This document shows, one piece after another, positions 9,620-18,927 of a DNA stretch of 61,384 nt (positions are counted from its first letter, which is position 1; each line of letters starts with the position of its first letter). A model generated the notes under the pieces. The model ran no database searches. It saw only the letters and a program-made list of their open reading frames with translations, and was not told where the DNA came from. Origin of the DNA: CAZWAP01 sp964632005 (GTDB lineage Bacteria; Planctomycetota; Phycisphaerae; Sedimentisphaerales; Anaerobacaceae); contig CAZWAP010000011.1 of assembly GCA_964632005.1 (NCBI GenBank), positions 1 to 61,384 on the forward strand, written 5' to 3'. The position numbers and the translations under genes were made by a program.

Positions 9620-9867
9620 ATCACACCCCAACTGACAAAGTAAAACCTTGTAGCTTATCTGCGGTGGAGAAACACAACGAAGTCCTATTCTAAACATCGG
9701 CACGCACGACGGTGTAACTCCAGATTTTGCCGAAAATTCTCTGATTTGGCATAGTTTGCTCACAAGGCCGCCAGAGGCCTGCACGAGCTATCGGAATTTT
9801 TCGATGCTCGATGCTTTTCCCCGGATCGGCCGATGCGGGTCCTCACAGATGCCCTGTTATAAACCTG

Positions 9868-9896
9868 TTGATTTATGGGACAGGGCCGACTATATT
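9868..9896 (+). promoter_or_regulatory. sigma70-type promoter of the DUF4954 gene
   Basis: TTGATT at 9868-9873, a 17-nt spacer and TATATT at 9891-9896. The remainder of the 376-nt intergenic stretch 9620-9995 shows no other feature I can support. Confidence 0.5.
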
Positions 9897-9995
9897 GCCT
9901 TAACCGGTTGATAGTGGAACGAACGCTGTTTCTTTCTGCGTGGCGGTGATGATTCCCGGCCAGCGTCGTTAGTTTCTCGAGAGCGAGGTGCAAAG

Positions 9996-12023
9996 ATGGG
10001 ACAGGAATCCAGTGCCGGTTGCCAGGCCATAACAGAACGCGCCCGGACGCGTCCGCTGCGCGGTGAAGAGATCTCCAGGCTCACCGACCAGGGCTGCACC
10101 TGCTCGGACTGGTCCGCCGTCGAGGTCGCCGAGGGCTTCGACGCCTCGGCGGTCAGGGCAACTCATTTTAGCGGACGTCTGAGGCTGGGGGTTTTTGATA
10201 AGAAGGTCCGGTTCTTTGGCGGGGTCGAAAAACCGGCAGGGATCAGCAACGCCACGATCCACAACTGCACAATCGGCAACAACGTCTATATCAACCAGGT
10301 CAGAAGCTGCATCGCCAATTACGTGATCGAAGACGACGCGGTGATCGAGAACGTGGATTTGCTCGCGGTCGAGGGTGAAAGTTCGTTCGGCAACGGCACA
10401 GAGGTCGCGGTGGTCAACGAGGCCGGCGGCAGGGAGATACCCATCTACGACCGGCTCTCGGCGCACACGGCTTATATTCTGGCGTTCTATCGGCACCGCA
10501 CGAGACTGATCGAGCGGATCAGGGCGATGATCGCCGAGTACACCGCCTCGGTTAAATCCTCGATGGGGCTGGTCGCGGCCGGCGCCAGGCTCACCAACTG
10601 CAGAATCGTAAAGAATATGCGGATAGGACCTGCCAGCATCGTTGAGGGCGTCAACAGGCTGGAGAATGGCTCGATCAACAGCTCGCCGGCCGACCCGGTC
10701 TATATCGGACCGGGCGTCTACGCCGAAGACTTCATCATCTGCAGCGGCTCAAAGATCACCGACGGTGTGGTCGTATCGAAGTGTTTTGTCGGACAGGGCG
10801 TCGAGCTGGCCAAGCACTACTCCGCCGAAAGGTCGGTCTTCTTCGCCAATTGCGGCGGCTTCCACGGCGAGGCCTGCTCGATATTCGCCGGCCCCTACAC
10901 CGTCACCCACCACAAGTCAACGCTGTTGATCGCCGGGCTCTTTTCCTTCCTCAACGCCGGCAGCGGAACCAACCAGAGCAACCATATGTACAAGCTCGGG
11001 CCGAATCACCAGGGTATCGTAGAGCGGGGCTCGAAGACGGCCAGCGACTCCTATATCCTATGGCCTGCGAGGGTCGGGCCGTTCACTGTCGTTATGGGCA
11101 GGCATTACAAGAATTCCGACACCTCCGATCTGCCTTTCTCGTACCTGATTGAGCACGAGGACGAGAGTATTCTCGTGCCCGGTGTGAACCTGCGAAGCGT
11201 CGGCACCGTGCGTGACGCGAGGAAATGGCCGCGACGTGACAGACGCAGGGACCCGGAAAAGCTCGACCATATAAACTTCAAGCTCCTCAGCCCGTACACG
11301 ATCCAGAAGATGCTCAACGCTATTCGGCTCCTGACGGACCTGAGGACCGCTTCCGGGGGCGGCTCGGAGTACTTCACCTACAACAACGTCAGGATCAAGA
11401 ATACCTCCCTCGAAAAGGGCATCAGGCTCTACGAGATGGGCACGGCCAAATTCCTGGGCAACTGCCTGATAAATCGCCTGCAGGACAGGCCTTTCAAGAG
11501 CGTCGCAGAGCTTCGTTCGGCGCTCTTGCCGGAAAGTCCCATAGGCAGCGGCAGGTGGGCGGATCTGGCCGGCCTTTTTGCACCGTACGAGGCGGTCGAG
11601 AGACTGCTGGAGGAGATCGAGGCCGGCCGAATCGAAACGCTCGAACAGCTTGCCGATGCTTTCCGCTTTATGCACGAGCACTATCCCGAGTATGAATGGA
11701 CCTGGGCAGCCGGTATCTTGCAGCAGCGAATCGGAAAAAGCATCGACCAGGTCACCCCCGGGGACGTCATCGACCAGGTCAATTGCTGGAAAAAGGCGGT
11801 GGTCGAGCTTGACGAGCTACTACGCGCCGACGCCGCGAAGGAATTCACCGCCGCCGCCCAGATCGGCTTCGGGCTCGACGGCGACGAGGACAGCAGGCAG
11901 GCAGATTTCGAGCAGGTCCGCGGCACGTTCGAACAGAACGACTTTGTGCGCGAAATAGCGGACCACATAGCCCGCAAGACGGCGTTGGGTGATGAGCTGA
12001 TTGCGCGTCTGGAAAGGATTTAG
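9996..12023 (+). CDS. DUF4954 family protein with left-handed beta-helix (hexapeptide) repeats
   Basis: A 675-residue protein of the DUF4954 type. The first 400 residues contain runs of imperfect hexapeptide repeats of the kind that fold into a left-handed beta helix (IHNCTIGNNVYI, LTNCRIVKNMRIGPAS, VYIGPGVYAEDFIICSGSKIT), as in sugar-phosphate nucleotidyl- and acyltransferases. The C-terminal third is helical. Biochemical function is not known for this family, and a transferase role would be inference from the fold. GAGGTG lies seven bases before the ATG. The gene precedes nagB on the same strand, but nagB has its own promoter. The association with amino-sugar metabolism is therefore only suggestive. 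Confidence 0.85.
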   Translation: MGQESSAGCQAITERARTRPLRGEEISRLTDQGCTCSDWSAVEVAEGFDASAVRATHFSGRLRLGVFDKKVRFFGGVEKPAGISNATIHNCTIGNNVYINQVRSCIANYVIEDDAVIENVDLLAVEGESSFGNGTEVAVVNEAGGREIPIYDRLSAHTAYILAFYRHRTRLIERIRAMIAEYTASVKSSMGLVAAGARLTNCRIVKNMRIGPASIVEGVNRLENGSINSSPADPVYIGPGVYAEDFIICSGSKITDGVVVSKCFVGQGVELAKHYSAERSVFFANCGGFHGEACSIFAGPYTVTHHKSTLLIAGLFSFLNAGSGTNQSNHMYKLGPNHQGIVERGSKTASDSYILWPARVGPFTVVMGRHYKNSDTSDLPFSYLIEHEDESILVPGVNLRSVGTVRDARKWPRRDRRRDPEKLDHINFKLLSPYTIQKMLNAIRLLTDLRTASGGGSEYFTYNNVRIKNTSLEKGIRLYEMGTAKFLGNCLINRLQDRPFKSVAELRSALLPESPIGSGRWADLAGLFAPYEAVERLLEEIEAGRIETLEQLADAFRFMHEHYPEYEWTWAAGILQQRIGKSIDQVTPGDVIDQVNCWKKAVVELDELLRADAAKEFTAAAQIGFGLDGDEDSRQADFEQVRGTFEQNDFVREIADHIARKTALGDELIARLERI

Positions 12024-12090
12024 CCGGCCCGGACAGCCCGGTTGGGTCGGCCGGTCCCAGCCGGCAGGCCGAGCAAAGCCAGATCGATCC

Positions 12091-12118
12091 TTGCTTTTGC
12101 GGGCCGAGGCTGTAAAAT
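12091..12118 (+). promoter_or_regulatory. sigma70-type promoter of nagB
   Basis: TTGCTT at 12091-12096, a 16-nt spacer and TAAAAT at 12113-12118, about 90 nt before the nagB start. Confidence 0.5.
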
Positions 12119-12206
12119 ACGTCACCGTCAGCAGGTTTGTCGGCCGTACCTGGCGTTCTGCCGGGATACGGGTAACAATGTTGGTCTTTTTATAAGAGGA
12201 GTACGT

Positions 12207-13019
12207 ATGAGAGTGATAATCGAGCCTGATTACGAATCGGCAGCCAAGTGGACCGCATGTCATATCGTCAGGAGAATAAACGAGTTCGGCCCGACCGCCG
12301 AGAGGCCCTTTGTGCTGGGCCTGCCGACCGGCTCTTCCCCGATCGGTGTCTACCGCGAGCTGGTCGAGTTGTGCAAAGCCGGAAAAATCTCGTTCAAGAA
12401 CGTGGTCACCTTCAATATGGATGAGTACGTCAACCTGCCTGAAGACCACCCCGAAAGCTACCATTCGTTTATGTGGAGGCACCTGTTCAGCCACGTTGAT
12501 ATCACCAAGCAGAACGTTAACATCCTCGACGGCAACGCGGCCGACCTCGAGGCTGAATGCCAGCGGTACGAAGCGAAGATAAAACAGCTCGGAGGGGTAA
12601 AGCTGTTTCTCGGTGGTATCGGGCCGGATGGCCATATCGCATTTAACGAGCCGGGCTCCTCGCTTACGTCCAGGACGCGTATTAAGACCCTTACCTATGA
12701 TACAATTGTTGCCAACGCGCGATTTTTCGACGGTGACATCAATAAGGTCCCGCGCACGGCCCTGACCGTCGGCGTCGGCACGGTTATGGATGCCGAGGAG
12801 GTCGTTATCATCGTCAACGGGCACAAAAAAGCCCTCGCACTGAAACACGCCATCGAGGGCAGTGTCAACCATATGTGGACGATAAGCGCCCTGCAGATGC
12901 ATCCAAACGGGATAATCGTTTGCGACGAAGAGGCGACGGCCGAGCTCAAGGTCGGCACCGTCAAGTACTTCAAGGACATAGAGGCGGCCAACCTCGACCC
13001 GGGAACTTTACTCGAGTAG
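12207..13019 (+). CDS. nagB: glucosamine-6-phosphate deaminase
   Basis: Converts glucosamine 6-phosphate to fructose 6-phosphate and ammonia. The start at 12207 follows AAGAGGAG and gives 270 residues, close to the 266 of the E. coli enzyme. All signatures are present: the phosphate-binding GLPTGSSPIGVYREL, the TFNMDEY motif with the catalytic Asp, and GGIGPDGHIAFNEPGSS, SRTR with the active-site His. Longer upstream reading is possible but unrelated to the family. A strong terminator follows immediately. Confidence 0.97.
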   Translation: MRVIIEPDYESAAKWTACHIVRRINEFGPTAERPFVLGLPTGSSPIGVYRELVELCKAGKISFKNVVTFNMDEYVNLPEDHPESYHSFMWRHLFSHVDITKQNVNILDGNAADLEAECQRYEAKIKQLGGVKLFLGGIGPDGHIAFNEPGSSLTSRTRIKTLTYDTIVANARFFDGDINKVPRTALTVGVGTVMDAEEVVIIVNGHKKALALKHAIEGSVNHMWTISALQMHPNGIIVCDEEATAELKVGTVKYFKDIEAANLDPGTLLE

Positions 13020-13051
13020 GTCGATCGGCGCCCGGAAGATATGTACACCAC

Positions 13052-13084
13052 GCACGGGAGACTCACGCCGTGAGTCTCCCGTGC
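13052..13084. terminator. bidirectional-looking hairpin terminator between nagB and the parvulin gene
   Basis: A perfect 15-bp inverted repeat (13052-13066 with 13070-13084) around a 3-nt loop, followed on the plus strand by TTCTTAT. It sits between two convergent genes and probably ends nagB transcripts; the minus-strand side lacks a clear T run. Confidence 0.8.
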
Positions 13085-13112
13085 TTCTTATCGGCTCGGC
13101 CGAGAGATTGCC

Positions 13113-14276
13113 TTATCTGACCGGTGTTGCCCCGGGTACGGGCATGGGCGAGACAGCCTGCGGCTCTTTGCCGGGAGGATAGACGATATCCGCCTCCGAC
13201 TCAAGCTGCTTGATGTACTGCATCGCAGTCTCTCGTAGTTTCTTCTGGGCCAGCTCGTTGATGATCTCGTCCTTGACCTGTTCGAATGGAAGCAGCTTTG
13301 CTTCCTTGCGGTCGGTGACCTTTATGATGTGGTAGCCGAATTTTGTCTCGACCACGTCGCTGACCTGGTTGACGTCCAGCACGAAGGCGGCCTTTTCAAA
13401 GGCCGGCACCATCTCCCCTCTGGAGAAGAAATCCAGGTCTCCGCCGCGCGACGCCGACGGACAGGCCGAGTTCGCTTTGGCAAGGGCGGCAAAGTCCGCA
13501 CCTTCTTTTATCTGCTTGAGCAACTGCTCGGCCTTTGCCTTTGCAGCCGCCCCAGCCTGGTTCGGGTCGGAATTGGGGTCGGGCTTGATCAAAATGTGGC
13601 TGGCCCTGACCTGCTCCGGCAGATCGTACTTGGCCTTGTTTTGCTCGTAGTACTGCCTGGCTTCAGCCTCGGTGACCTTCACCTGATCGGGGAACTTTTG
13701 CTTGATGAGTTTTTGCTGCGCGAGCACGGTGCGGACCCGGCTGCTGAACTGCTGGAAGTCGTACCCGAAGGACTCCAGCTTAGCGCGGAATTCCGCGGTG
13801 GTTATAGGCGGCTTCTGCAGCGAGGCCATCTTTGCGATCTCGTTGTCAAGCTCTTCATCGGAGACGGTGATCCCGGCCTGCTTGACCTTCGCGTCCAGCA
13901 ACTGCATCTTTATCATCTCTTGGAGGGCCTGGTCTCTGAGAACCTTTTTCTGCTGTTCGAGGAAGGCAGGAGGCAGATTTGCCGCCTGCTTGGCGAGCCT
14001 ATCAAGGTATGGCTGTATCATCTCGTCGAGCTGGCCGGCGGTGATATTCACGTCGTCGACGGTCACTAAGACTTCGTCGCCTCGCCCGACCGGTGGAGGC
14101 TCTGGGGCAGTGACCGCGTTGGCACCCGACCTTTCGGGCTCGGCCTCGGACTTCGGCGGCGAAGCCGGCTGGTTGACATCCGGCTCGACCGTTGGTTTCT
14201 CCTTACACGCCGTCGGACTCAAAACCAACAGCAACAGCGCAGCCCACGTCAACGCTCGGAAAATGTGAACTCTCAT
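13113..14276 (-). CDS. exported SurA/PrsA-type parvulin peptidyl-prolyl isomerase
   Basis: A 387-residue periplasmic foldase. An N-terminal hydrophobic signal ends in SPTACKEKP, a possible but imperfect lipobox, so it could be a lipoprotein. A Pro/Glu-rich linker follows, then a SurA_N-like helical chaperone region (about 80-215). The rotamase domain (about 225-330) shows the family motifs VRASHILIK, ADFAALAK, GGDLDFFSRGEMVPAFE and KFGYHIIKV. A C-terminal helix and Pro-rich tail end the protein. AAAGGA precedes the ATG. It would assist folding of exported proteins, of which this window has many. Confidence 0.9.
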   Translation of the reverse strand: MRVHIFRALTWAALLLLVLSPTACKEKPTVEPDVNQPASPPKSEAEPERSGANAVTAPEPPPVGRGDEVLVTVDDVNITAGQLDEMIQPYLDRLAKQAANLPPAFLEQQKKVLRDQALQEMIKMQLLDAKVKQAGITVSDEELDNEIAKMASLQKPPITTAEFRAKLESFGYDFQQFSSRVRTVLAQQKLIKQKFPDQVKVTEAEARQYYEQNKAKYDLPEQVRASHILIKPDPNSDPNQAGAAAKAKAEQLLKQIKEGADFAALAKANSACPSASRGGDLDFFSRGEMVPAFEKAAFVLDVNQVSDVVETKFGYHIIKVTDRKEAKLLPFEQVKDEIINELAQKKLRETAMQYIKQLESEADIVYPPGKEPQAVSPMPVPGATPVR

Positions 14277-14443
14277 AATCCCATCCTTTCGCAGGTATAA
14301 AATAAAAAGGCCCCTTCACCAAGGGCACGGCACTATTATTGGACCGCCGGGCCTGGCTGTCAAGGATTTTACCCCGGGCTCGGGCTCGTTTTTTGCCGGT
14401 CCGCGGGACAATCCGCCGGCCGAGCCTCGTCGGCCTATTTTGC

Positions 14444-14472
14444 TTGACGCCGGCAAAGCCTGCAGCAATATT
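14444..14472 (+). promoter_or_regulatory. sigma70-type promoter of the GH27 gene
   Basis: TTGACG at 14444-14449, a 17-nt spacer and AATATT at 14467-14472, about 48 nt before the start codon. Confidence 0.45.
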
Positions 14473-14520
14473 ACTCTGGTTGCAATAACCGGACATACAT
14501 AACAACGGGAGGCCGAAAAT

Positions 14521-16542
14521 ATGGCCAAGTTCAAGAGAATCCGTCGTGTTATAATATCGGCGATCAGTGCGATCATCTTGACCTCGCTGGAGGCTCCTGT
14601 GCCGGTCTGTGCCGACCAGACCGTCTGGCTCAGCTCGCTGGATTTGGGGAAGATGACGGCCGGCTGGGGCGAGCCTGTCGCCGACAAGTCCGTCCAGGGC
14701 AAACCGATCTCCATAGCCGGCCGAAAGTTCGACAGGGGCGTCGGCACGCACGCCCCCAGCACGATGTACATCGACCTGGCGGGCGCCGCCAGGCGGTTCA
14801 CCGCCTTTGTCGGCGTAGATGATGAGGTCGACGGCAATATCGGAAGCGTCGAGTTCCGGGTCTACGGGGACGGCAGGTTGCTCTGGTCGAGCGGGACTGT
14901 GAAAGCCGGCCAGGCGGCCAAGTACGTCGACCTGGACCTTACGGGCCTGAAGAGCCTTGTACTTATCGTCGGCTCGGCTGGCGATAACATCCACTACGAC
15001 CACGCCGACTGGGCTGACGCCAGGTTTGAGGTCGTCGGTCCCGCTCCCAAAGCGATCGACCCGCCGGCCATAAAGGAAGAGAAGGTAATCCTCACCCCCA
15101 GGCCCGGGCCGGCACCACAAATAAACGGCCCGCGTATCTACGGCTGTCGGCCGGGAAGACCCTTCCTCTACAGAATCCCGTGCACCGGGACACGCCCGAT
15201 TACATTCGGCGCGGAGAACCTACCCGCCGGACTGAAACTCGATAAGAAGACCGGCATCATCACGGGCCGTGCGCCTGAAAAACGCGGACGATACACCCTG
15301 ACCCTCACTGCCGTCAACGCCTACGGTAAGGCTCGGCGCCAGTTCAAGGTCGTCGTCGGCGATAAGCTCGCGTTGACGCCGCCGATGGGCTGGAACCACT
15401 GGTACACCTGGTACAACAAGATCACTGCCGAGCACCTGAGGCAGGCCGCCGATGCGATGATCGAATCCGGTATGGCGGACTTCGGCTACCAGTACGTCAA
15501 CATCGATGATTGCTGGATGGTCAAGCCCGACAGCGACGACCCGCTCCTCGGCGGACAGCCGCGAGATGAAAACGGGATGATAAACAGCAACGGCAGATTC
15601 CCCGATATGAAAGCACTGGCCGACTACATCCACAGCAAGGGGCTAAAGGCCGGGCTTTATACCTCGCCCGGCCCGCGCACCTGCGCAGGATTCCTCGGCA
15701 GTTACCAGCACGAACAGCAGGATGCCAGGCGTTTCGCCGAGTGGGGATTTGATTTTCTCAAGTATGACTGGTGTTCGTACGGAAAGATAGCGAAGAACCG
15801 GTCGCTGACGGAGCTTCAGAAACCTTACCGGAAAATGGCCGAGATACTCAAAAAACTCGACCGCGACATCGTGCTGAACCTCTGCCAGTACGGCATGGGC
15901 AACGTCTGGGAATGGGGCTGCGAGGTCGGCGGCAACTGCTGGCGGACGACGGGCGATCTCGGGCTGGCCCGCGGCACAAGCCTGCCCGGCTTCTATCACA
16001 TCGGCTTGAGCAACGCCCGGCACTGGCAGTACGCCGGGCCCGGCTGCTGGAACGACCCTGATTACATCCTCATCGGCTACGTCGGCAACGCCCGGCGGCA
16101 CGACCAACCTCCGCAACCTACCACGCTGACGCCGAACGAACAGTACAGCTATATGTCGATGTGGTGCCTGATGGCGGCCCCGCTGTTCTTCTCCGGTGAT
16201 ATGGCCAGGCTTGACGAGTTTACGCTCAATATCCTCTGCAACGCCGAGGTCATCGAGGTGGACCAGGACCCGCTCGGCCGACAAGGCCGCCCGATTGTAC
16301 AGACAGGTCAGGCCCTCATACTCGCCAAGCCGATGGACGACGGCTCGCTTGCCGTCGGCCTGTTCAACCTCGACGAAATGGCGGCGACGATCAAGGTAAC
16401 CTGGTCGCAGCTGGGCATCGAAGGGCCGCACCGGCTGCGCGATCTCTGGCGGCAAAAAAATATCGGCGTCTTCGACGATAACTTCGAGACCGAGATCCCC
16501 CGACACGGCGTCGCGATGCTGCGTCTGTTTGCCGAGAGATAA
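14521..16542 (+). CDS. secreted GH27 alpha-galactosidase with N-terminal NPCBM domain
   Basis: A 673-residue exported glycosidase. After a signal segment (about 1-32) comes an NPCBM carbohydrate-binding domain (about 35-175; note FDRGVGTHAPS and FVGVDDEVDG), then a putative Ig-like module (about 205-280) and a GH27 barrel starting at PPMGWNHWYTW. The retaining catalytic pair is visible: nucleophile Asp416 in LKYDWC and acid/base Asp512 in CWNDPDY. It should release terminal alpha-galactose, or related alpha-linked sugars, from polysaccharides. GGGAGG precedes the ATG. Family assignment is firm; the exact sugar is inferred. Confidence 0.95.
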   Translation: MAKFKRIRRVIISAISAIILTSLEAPVPVCADQTVWLSSLDLGKMTAGWGEPVADKSVQGKPISIAGRKFDRGVGTHAPSTMYIDLAGAARRFTAFVGVDDEVDGNIGSVEFRVYGDGRLLWSSGTVKAGQAAKYVDLDLTGLKSLVLIVGSAGDNIHYDHADWADARFEVVGPAPKAIDPPAIKEEKVILTPRPGPAPQINGPRIYGCRPGRPFLYRIPCTGTRPITFGAENLPAGLKLDKKTGIITGRAPEKRGRYTLTLTAVNAYGKARRQFKVVVGDKLALTPPMGWNHWYTWYNKITAEHLRQAADAMIESGMADFGYQYVNIDDCWMVKPDSDDPLLGGQPRDENGMINSNGRFPDMKALADYIHSKGLKAGLYTSPGPRTCAGFLGSYQHEQQDARRFAEWGFDFLKYDWCSYGKIAKNRSLTELQKPYRKMAEILKKLDRDIVLNLCQYGMGNVWEWGCEVGGNCWRTTGDLGLARGTSLPGFYHIGLSNARHWQYAGPGCWNDPDYILIGYVGNARRHDQPPQPTTLTPNEQYSYMSMWCLMAAPLFFSGDMARLDEFTLNILCNAEVIEVDQDPLGRQGRPIVQTGQALILAKPMDDGSLAVGLFNLDEMAATIKVTWSQLGIEGPHRLRDLWRQKNIGVFDDNFETEIPRHGVAMLRLFAER

Positions 16543-16640
16543 TCTGGCGATGCGCAGAATTCTCCCGGGATTTGGCGGCTACATTTCTGAGCTTGATAAG
16601 CCGGGGCGTTCCGCTCCGACCGTCGCCCTGACGCGCAGAG

Positions 16641-16673
16641 AAAAAGGGGCCGCAGGTTTCCACCCGCAGCCCC
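16641..16673 (-). terminator. intrinsic terminator, minus-strand specific
   Basis: On the minus strand the arms 16673-16662 and 16657-16646 form a 12-bp stem with two G-U wobbles and a GGAA tetraloop, followed by TTTTT (16645-16641). On the plus strand the two wobbles become A-C mismatches, so the structure was selected for minus-strand transcripts. No protein gene on that strand ends here. Confidence 0.75.
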
Positions 16674-16881
16674 ACCAAACCTCCATCCGTGGAAAGTTCG
16701 CTCAAAGCATATGCCGATCTACAGACATCCTGCAGACCTGCATAAAGACACCTCCCTACGTAATCCCTGACAACCCCCTTTAGCTGCCCAGACGGCTAAG
16801 CGCCATTCCCGACGCAGCTGATAACCTTCTTAAGTAAAACCAGGCCGGCAGATAAATTCAGATGCTGTCCGACCTTCTCGG
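16641..16881 (-). ncRNA. candidate ~240-nt small RNA (promoter, internal hairpins, terminator)
   Basis: A minus-strand unit with a perfect TTGACA box, a terminator 240 nt downstream and no convincing protein gene between. Internal structure is visible. A TCCGA/TCGGA hairpin lies near the 5' end. An AGCTGC/GCAGCT arm pair farther in encloses a GGC/GCC hairpin. A GGGAGG site before a 13-codon open frame (MQVCRMSVDRHML) could be a leader peptide. I do not recognise a known RNA family. It occupies most of the 632-nt stretch between the GH27 gene and the pseudopilin gene. Confidence 0.45.
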
Positions 16882-16887
16882 ATAGAT

Positions 16888-16917
16888 ACTGTAATCTGAT
16901 CACCCCCGGTTTGTCAA
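16888..16917 (-). promoter_or_regulatory. sigma70-type promoter of the candidate small RNA
   Basis: Minus strand: a perfect TTGACA (16917-16912), an 18-nt spacer and TACAGT (16893-16888), predicting a start near 16881. The same -10 hexamer occurs in the M14 gene promoter at 21932. Confidence 0.55.
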
Positions 16918-17174
16918 GCCGAACCTCCGATAATATGCGATTTTCTGCAAAATCACGTAGTTACCACGGGTTGTTTCGCCTCGACACCCGGCGTTTGGAC
17001 TGCCGCTATGTAGCTGCCCGGGAAACCAAAGGGCCAGGTGCACGCCTGGCGAGCCGGCCGGAGGTTCAGAAATTTTTCGCGTACTTTCTCAGACCCTGGA
17101 AAATCGCGCGCAGCTGCCCCGAATTGAGGGAAAATGGCCGGCCAGACCTGAAGGGAGCCACGGTTGCAGCGAAG

Positions 17175-17996
17175 ATGAGCTTGAAGAGCGTCCGGCTGGC
17201 GACTATTCTATCGCGCCGGCCTGACGAACGGGTAGTCGTTAGAGAACATAGTGTGGGATTCAGAGATAAGAAACGTTCGAAGTTAGCAGCCTTGCCGGCG
17301 GTTACACGATGCGGATTCACAATCGTCGAGCTGCTGGTTGTTATCGCGATCACTGGGGTATTGCTCTCGATACTAATGCCCTCTCTTATGAGGGCCAAGG
17401 CGCTGGCCAGGCGGCTTGAGTGCACGAGCAACCTGAGGCAGATTTACGTGGCGGTCGGCCTTTATCTCGACGCACACGACAATGCGTACCCGTGCGCGCA
17501 GGACCCGGTATCGACGAGCCCGTTTTACTGGCTGTGGATGGGCCGCGGGTGGCGAGGCTTTCTCGAGCCATACCTGGACGGAAGCATCGATGTCAACAAT
17601 CCCTCGGTCCTGCTGTGCCCGGCGGATCGTACCGACCCGGACAAATATGAATCAACGAGCTACGGATACTCGATGGCCTTCTACCACAGCCCAGAGCAGA
17701 TAGACACTATGAACCGGATCGAGGATACCTACACCAACCCGCAGCCCTCGATCCCCCAGAAACAGGTCACCGTGGGCAATCCTTCCGGCAAGATTCTGAT
17801 AGGAGAGTGGTTCAGTAATCACCGGCCGATCGACGAGGACAAGGGCTGGTGGACCTGGGAGGGGACGCGGAACTACCTTTTCGCCGACGGACAGGTGCGT
17901 TATCTGGCGGCCAAGCAGATACGGCCGGCCCGCAACGCCCTGCCGGACGCCAACCTTACCTTCCGCGGGATCAAAGGGACCGACTACCCTCGATAG
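17175..17996 (+). CDS. type II secretion/type IV pilus-like pseudopilin (prepilin-type N-terminal cleavage domain)
   Basis: The signature is RCGFTIVELLVVIAITGVLL followed by an N-terminal helix: a prepilin peptidase site (G before F), Glu at +5 and one membrane helix. The globular part (YVAVGLYLDAHDNAYPC, a Cys pair region and an FADGQVRYL C-terminal motif) is of the DUF1559-like type very abundant in Planctomycetota. The start is uncertain: ATG 17175 gives a 46-residue leader, whereas GTG 17253 would give a more usual leader of about 20 residues. Neither has a strong ribosome site. The role is probably a minor pseudopilin or surface protein; the exact role is unknown. Confidence 0.85.
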   Translation: MSLKSVRLATILSRRPDERVVVREHSVGFRDKKRSKLAALPAVTRCGFTIVELLVVIAITGVLLSILMPSLMRAKALARRLECTSNLRQIYVAVGLYLDAHDNAYPCAQDPVSTSPFYWLWMGRGWRGFLEPYLDGSIDVNNPSVLLCPADRTDPDKYESTSYGYSMAFYHSPEQIDTMNRIEDTYTNPQPSIPQKQVTVGNPSGKILIGEWFSNHRPIDEDKGWWTWEGTRNYLFADGQVRYLAAKQIRPARNALPDANLTFRGIKGTDYPR

Positions 17997-18073
17997 CCGC
18001 GCCGGTGATGGGTCAAGAGGGTCCAGACATTCGGCGTGAAGACGGAAACGACACGCGCAGAGTTGCAAACGGG

Positions 18074-18871
18074 TTAGGAGACCCCAAGGACCTCGGCCAT
18101 TGAATAAAGGCCCGGCTGCTTGTCCACAAGCCACTTTGCGGCTCTCAAGGCCCCGCGAACGAAAGTATCCCGGTTGTTGGCTGTGTGGCTGATGGTGACG
18201 GTTTCACCGAGGGCCCCGAAGATTACCGAGTGGACGCCGGTGATATCGCCGGCGCGGACGGCGTGCATTCCGATAGTGCCCTTTTCTCTCGGGCCAGCCT
18301 TGCCGCTTCGGCCGTGCGTGAGGCAGCCGGGGAAGCCCCGCCCGGTGGCCTTGCAGATGTTCTCAGCCAGAGTGAGGGCGCTTCCACTGGGAGCATCTTT
18401 CTTGAAGCGGTGGTGCTGCTCGATTATCTCGATGTCGTACTGGTCACCCAACGTCGCGGCGACCTTGCCAACAAGCCCGAACAGGATGTTCATCCCGACG
18501 CTCATATTGGTGCCGTATATAACCGGGATTTTTCCAGAGGCGGCCTCGATTGCGGCGCGCTGCTCGCTGGAAAGTCCTGTGGTGCCGGATACCAGAGCGG
18601 CCTGGTGTTTCGTGCAGTAATCGAGCGTCGCCGGCACCGCTTCGGGCAGCGAAAATTCGATCACTACCTCGGCGCCGGCAGGATAGGTCTCGGTCAGCTT
18701 CACACCGAGGGCCTTTGTGCCGGCTGCAAGGCCCGCGTCTTTGCCGAGTTCGCCGTGCCCGGGGGCCTCGACCGCGCCGCAGATCTCGAAATCACCGGAT
18801 TCGACGGCCAGCGCGATGATTCTCTTGCCCATTCGGCCGGCTGCGCCGACGACTACGAGCTGGATAGCCAT
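18074..18871 (-). CDS. dapB: 4-hydroxy-tetrahydrodipicolinate reductase
   Basis: NAD(P)H-dependent step of lysine/diaminopimelate synthesis, taking the product of DapA (encoded at 34.7 kb here). The start at 18871 follows GGAAGGG and gives 265 residues. Family hallmarks are the nucleotide-binding VVVGAAGRMGKRI, the VSGTTGLS segment, the catalytic EQHHRFKKDAPSGSAL (His-His and Lys) and a C-terminal HTANNRDTFVRGAL. It lies 56 nt downstream of the Gfo/Idh/MocA gene on the same strand. Confidence 0.97.
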   Translation of the reverse strand: MAIQLVVVGAAGRMGKRIIALAVESGDFEICGAVEAPGHGELGKDAGLAAGTKALGVKLTETYPAGAEVVIEFSLPEAVPATLDYCTKHQAALVSGTTGLSSEQRAAIEAASGKIPVIYGTNMSVGMNILFGLVGKVAATLGDQYDIEIIEQHHRFKKDAPSGSALTLAENICKATGRGFPGCLTHGRSGKAGPREKGTIGMHAVRAGDITGVHSVIFGALGETVTISHTANNRDTFVRGALRAAKWLVDKQPGLYSMAEVLGVS

Positions 18872-18927
18872 AGCTCTACCCTTCCATAGCTTCTTTCTAC
18901 CGGGCCCGAGGATTGAGGACCTGCCGG

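Noticed and set aside
11820..12902. 360-codon minus-strand frame across the DUF4954 end and nagB
   Set aside because: Spans two genes and a promoter and terminates inside a well-supported gene.
18118..18132. Palindrome GCTTGTCCACAAGC as a regulatory site
   Set aside because: It lies inside the dapB coding region and encodes conserved residues near its C-terminus.
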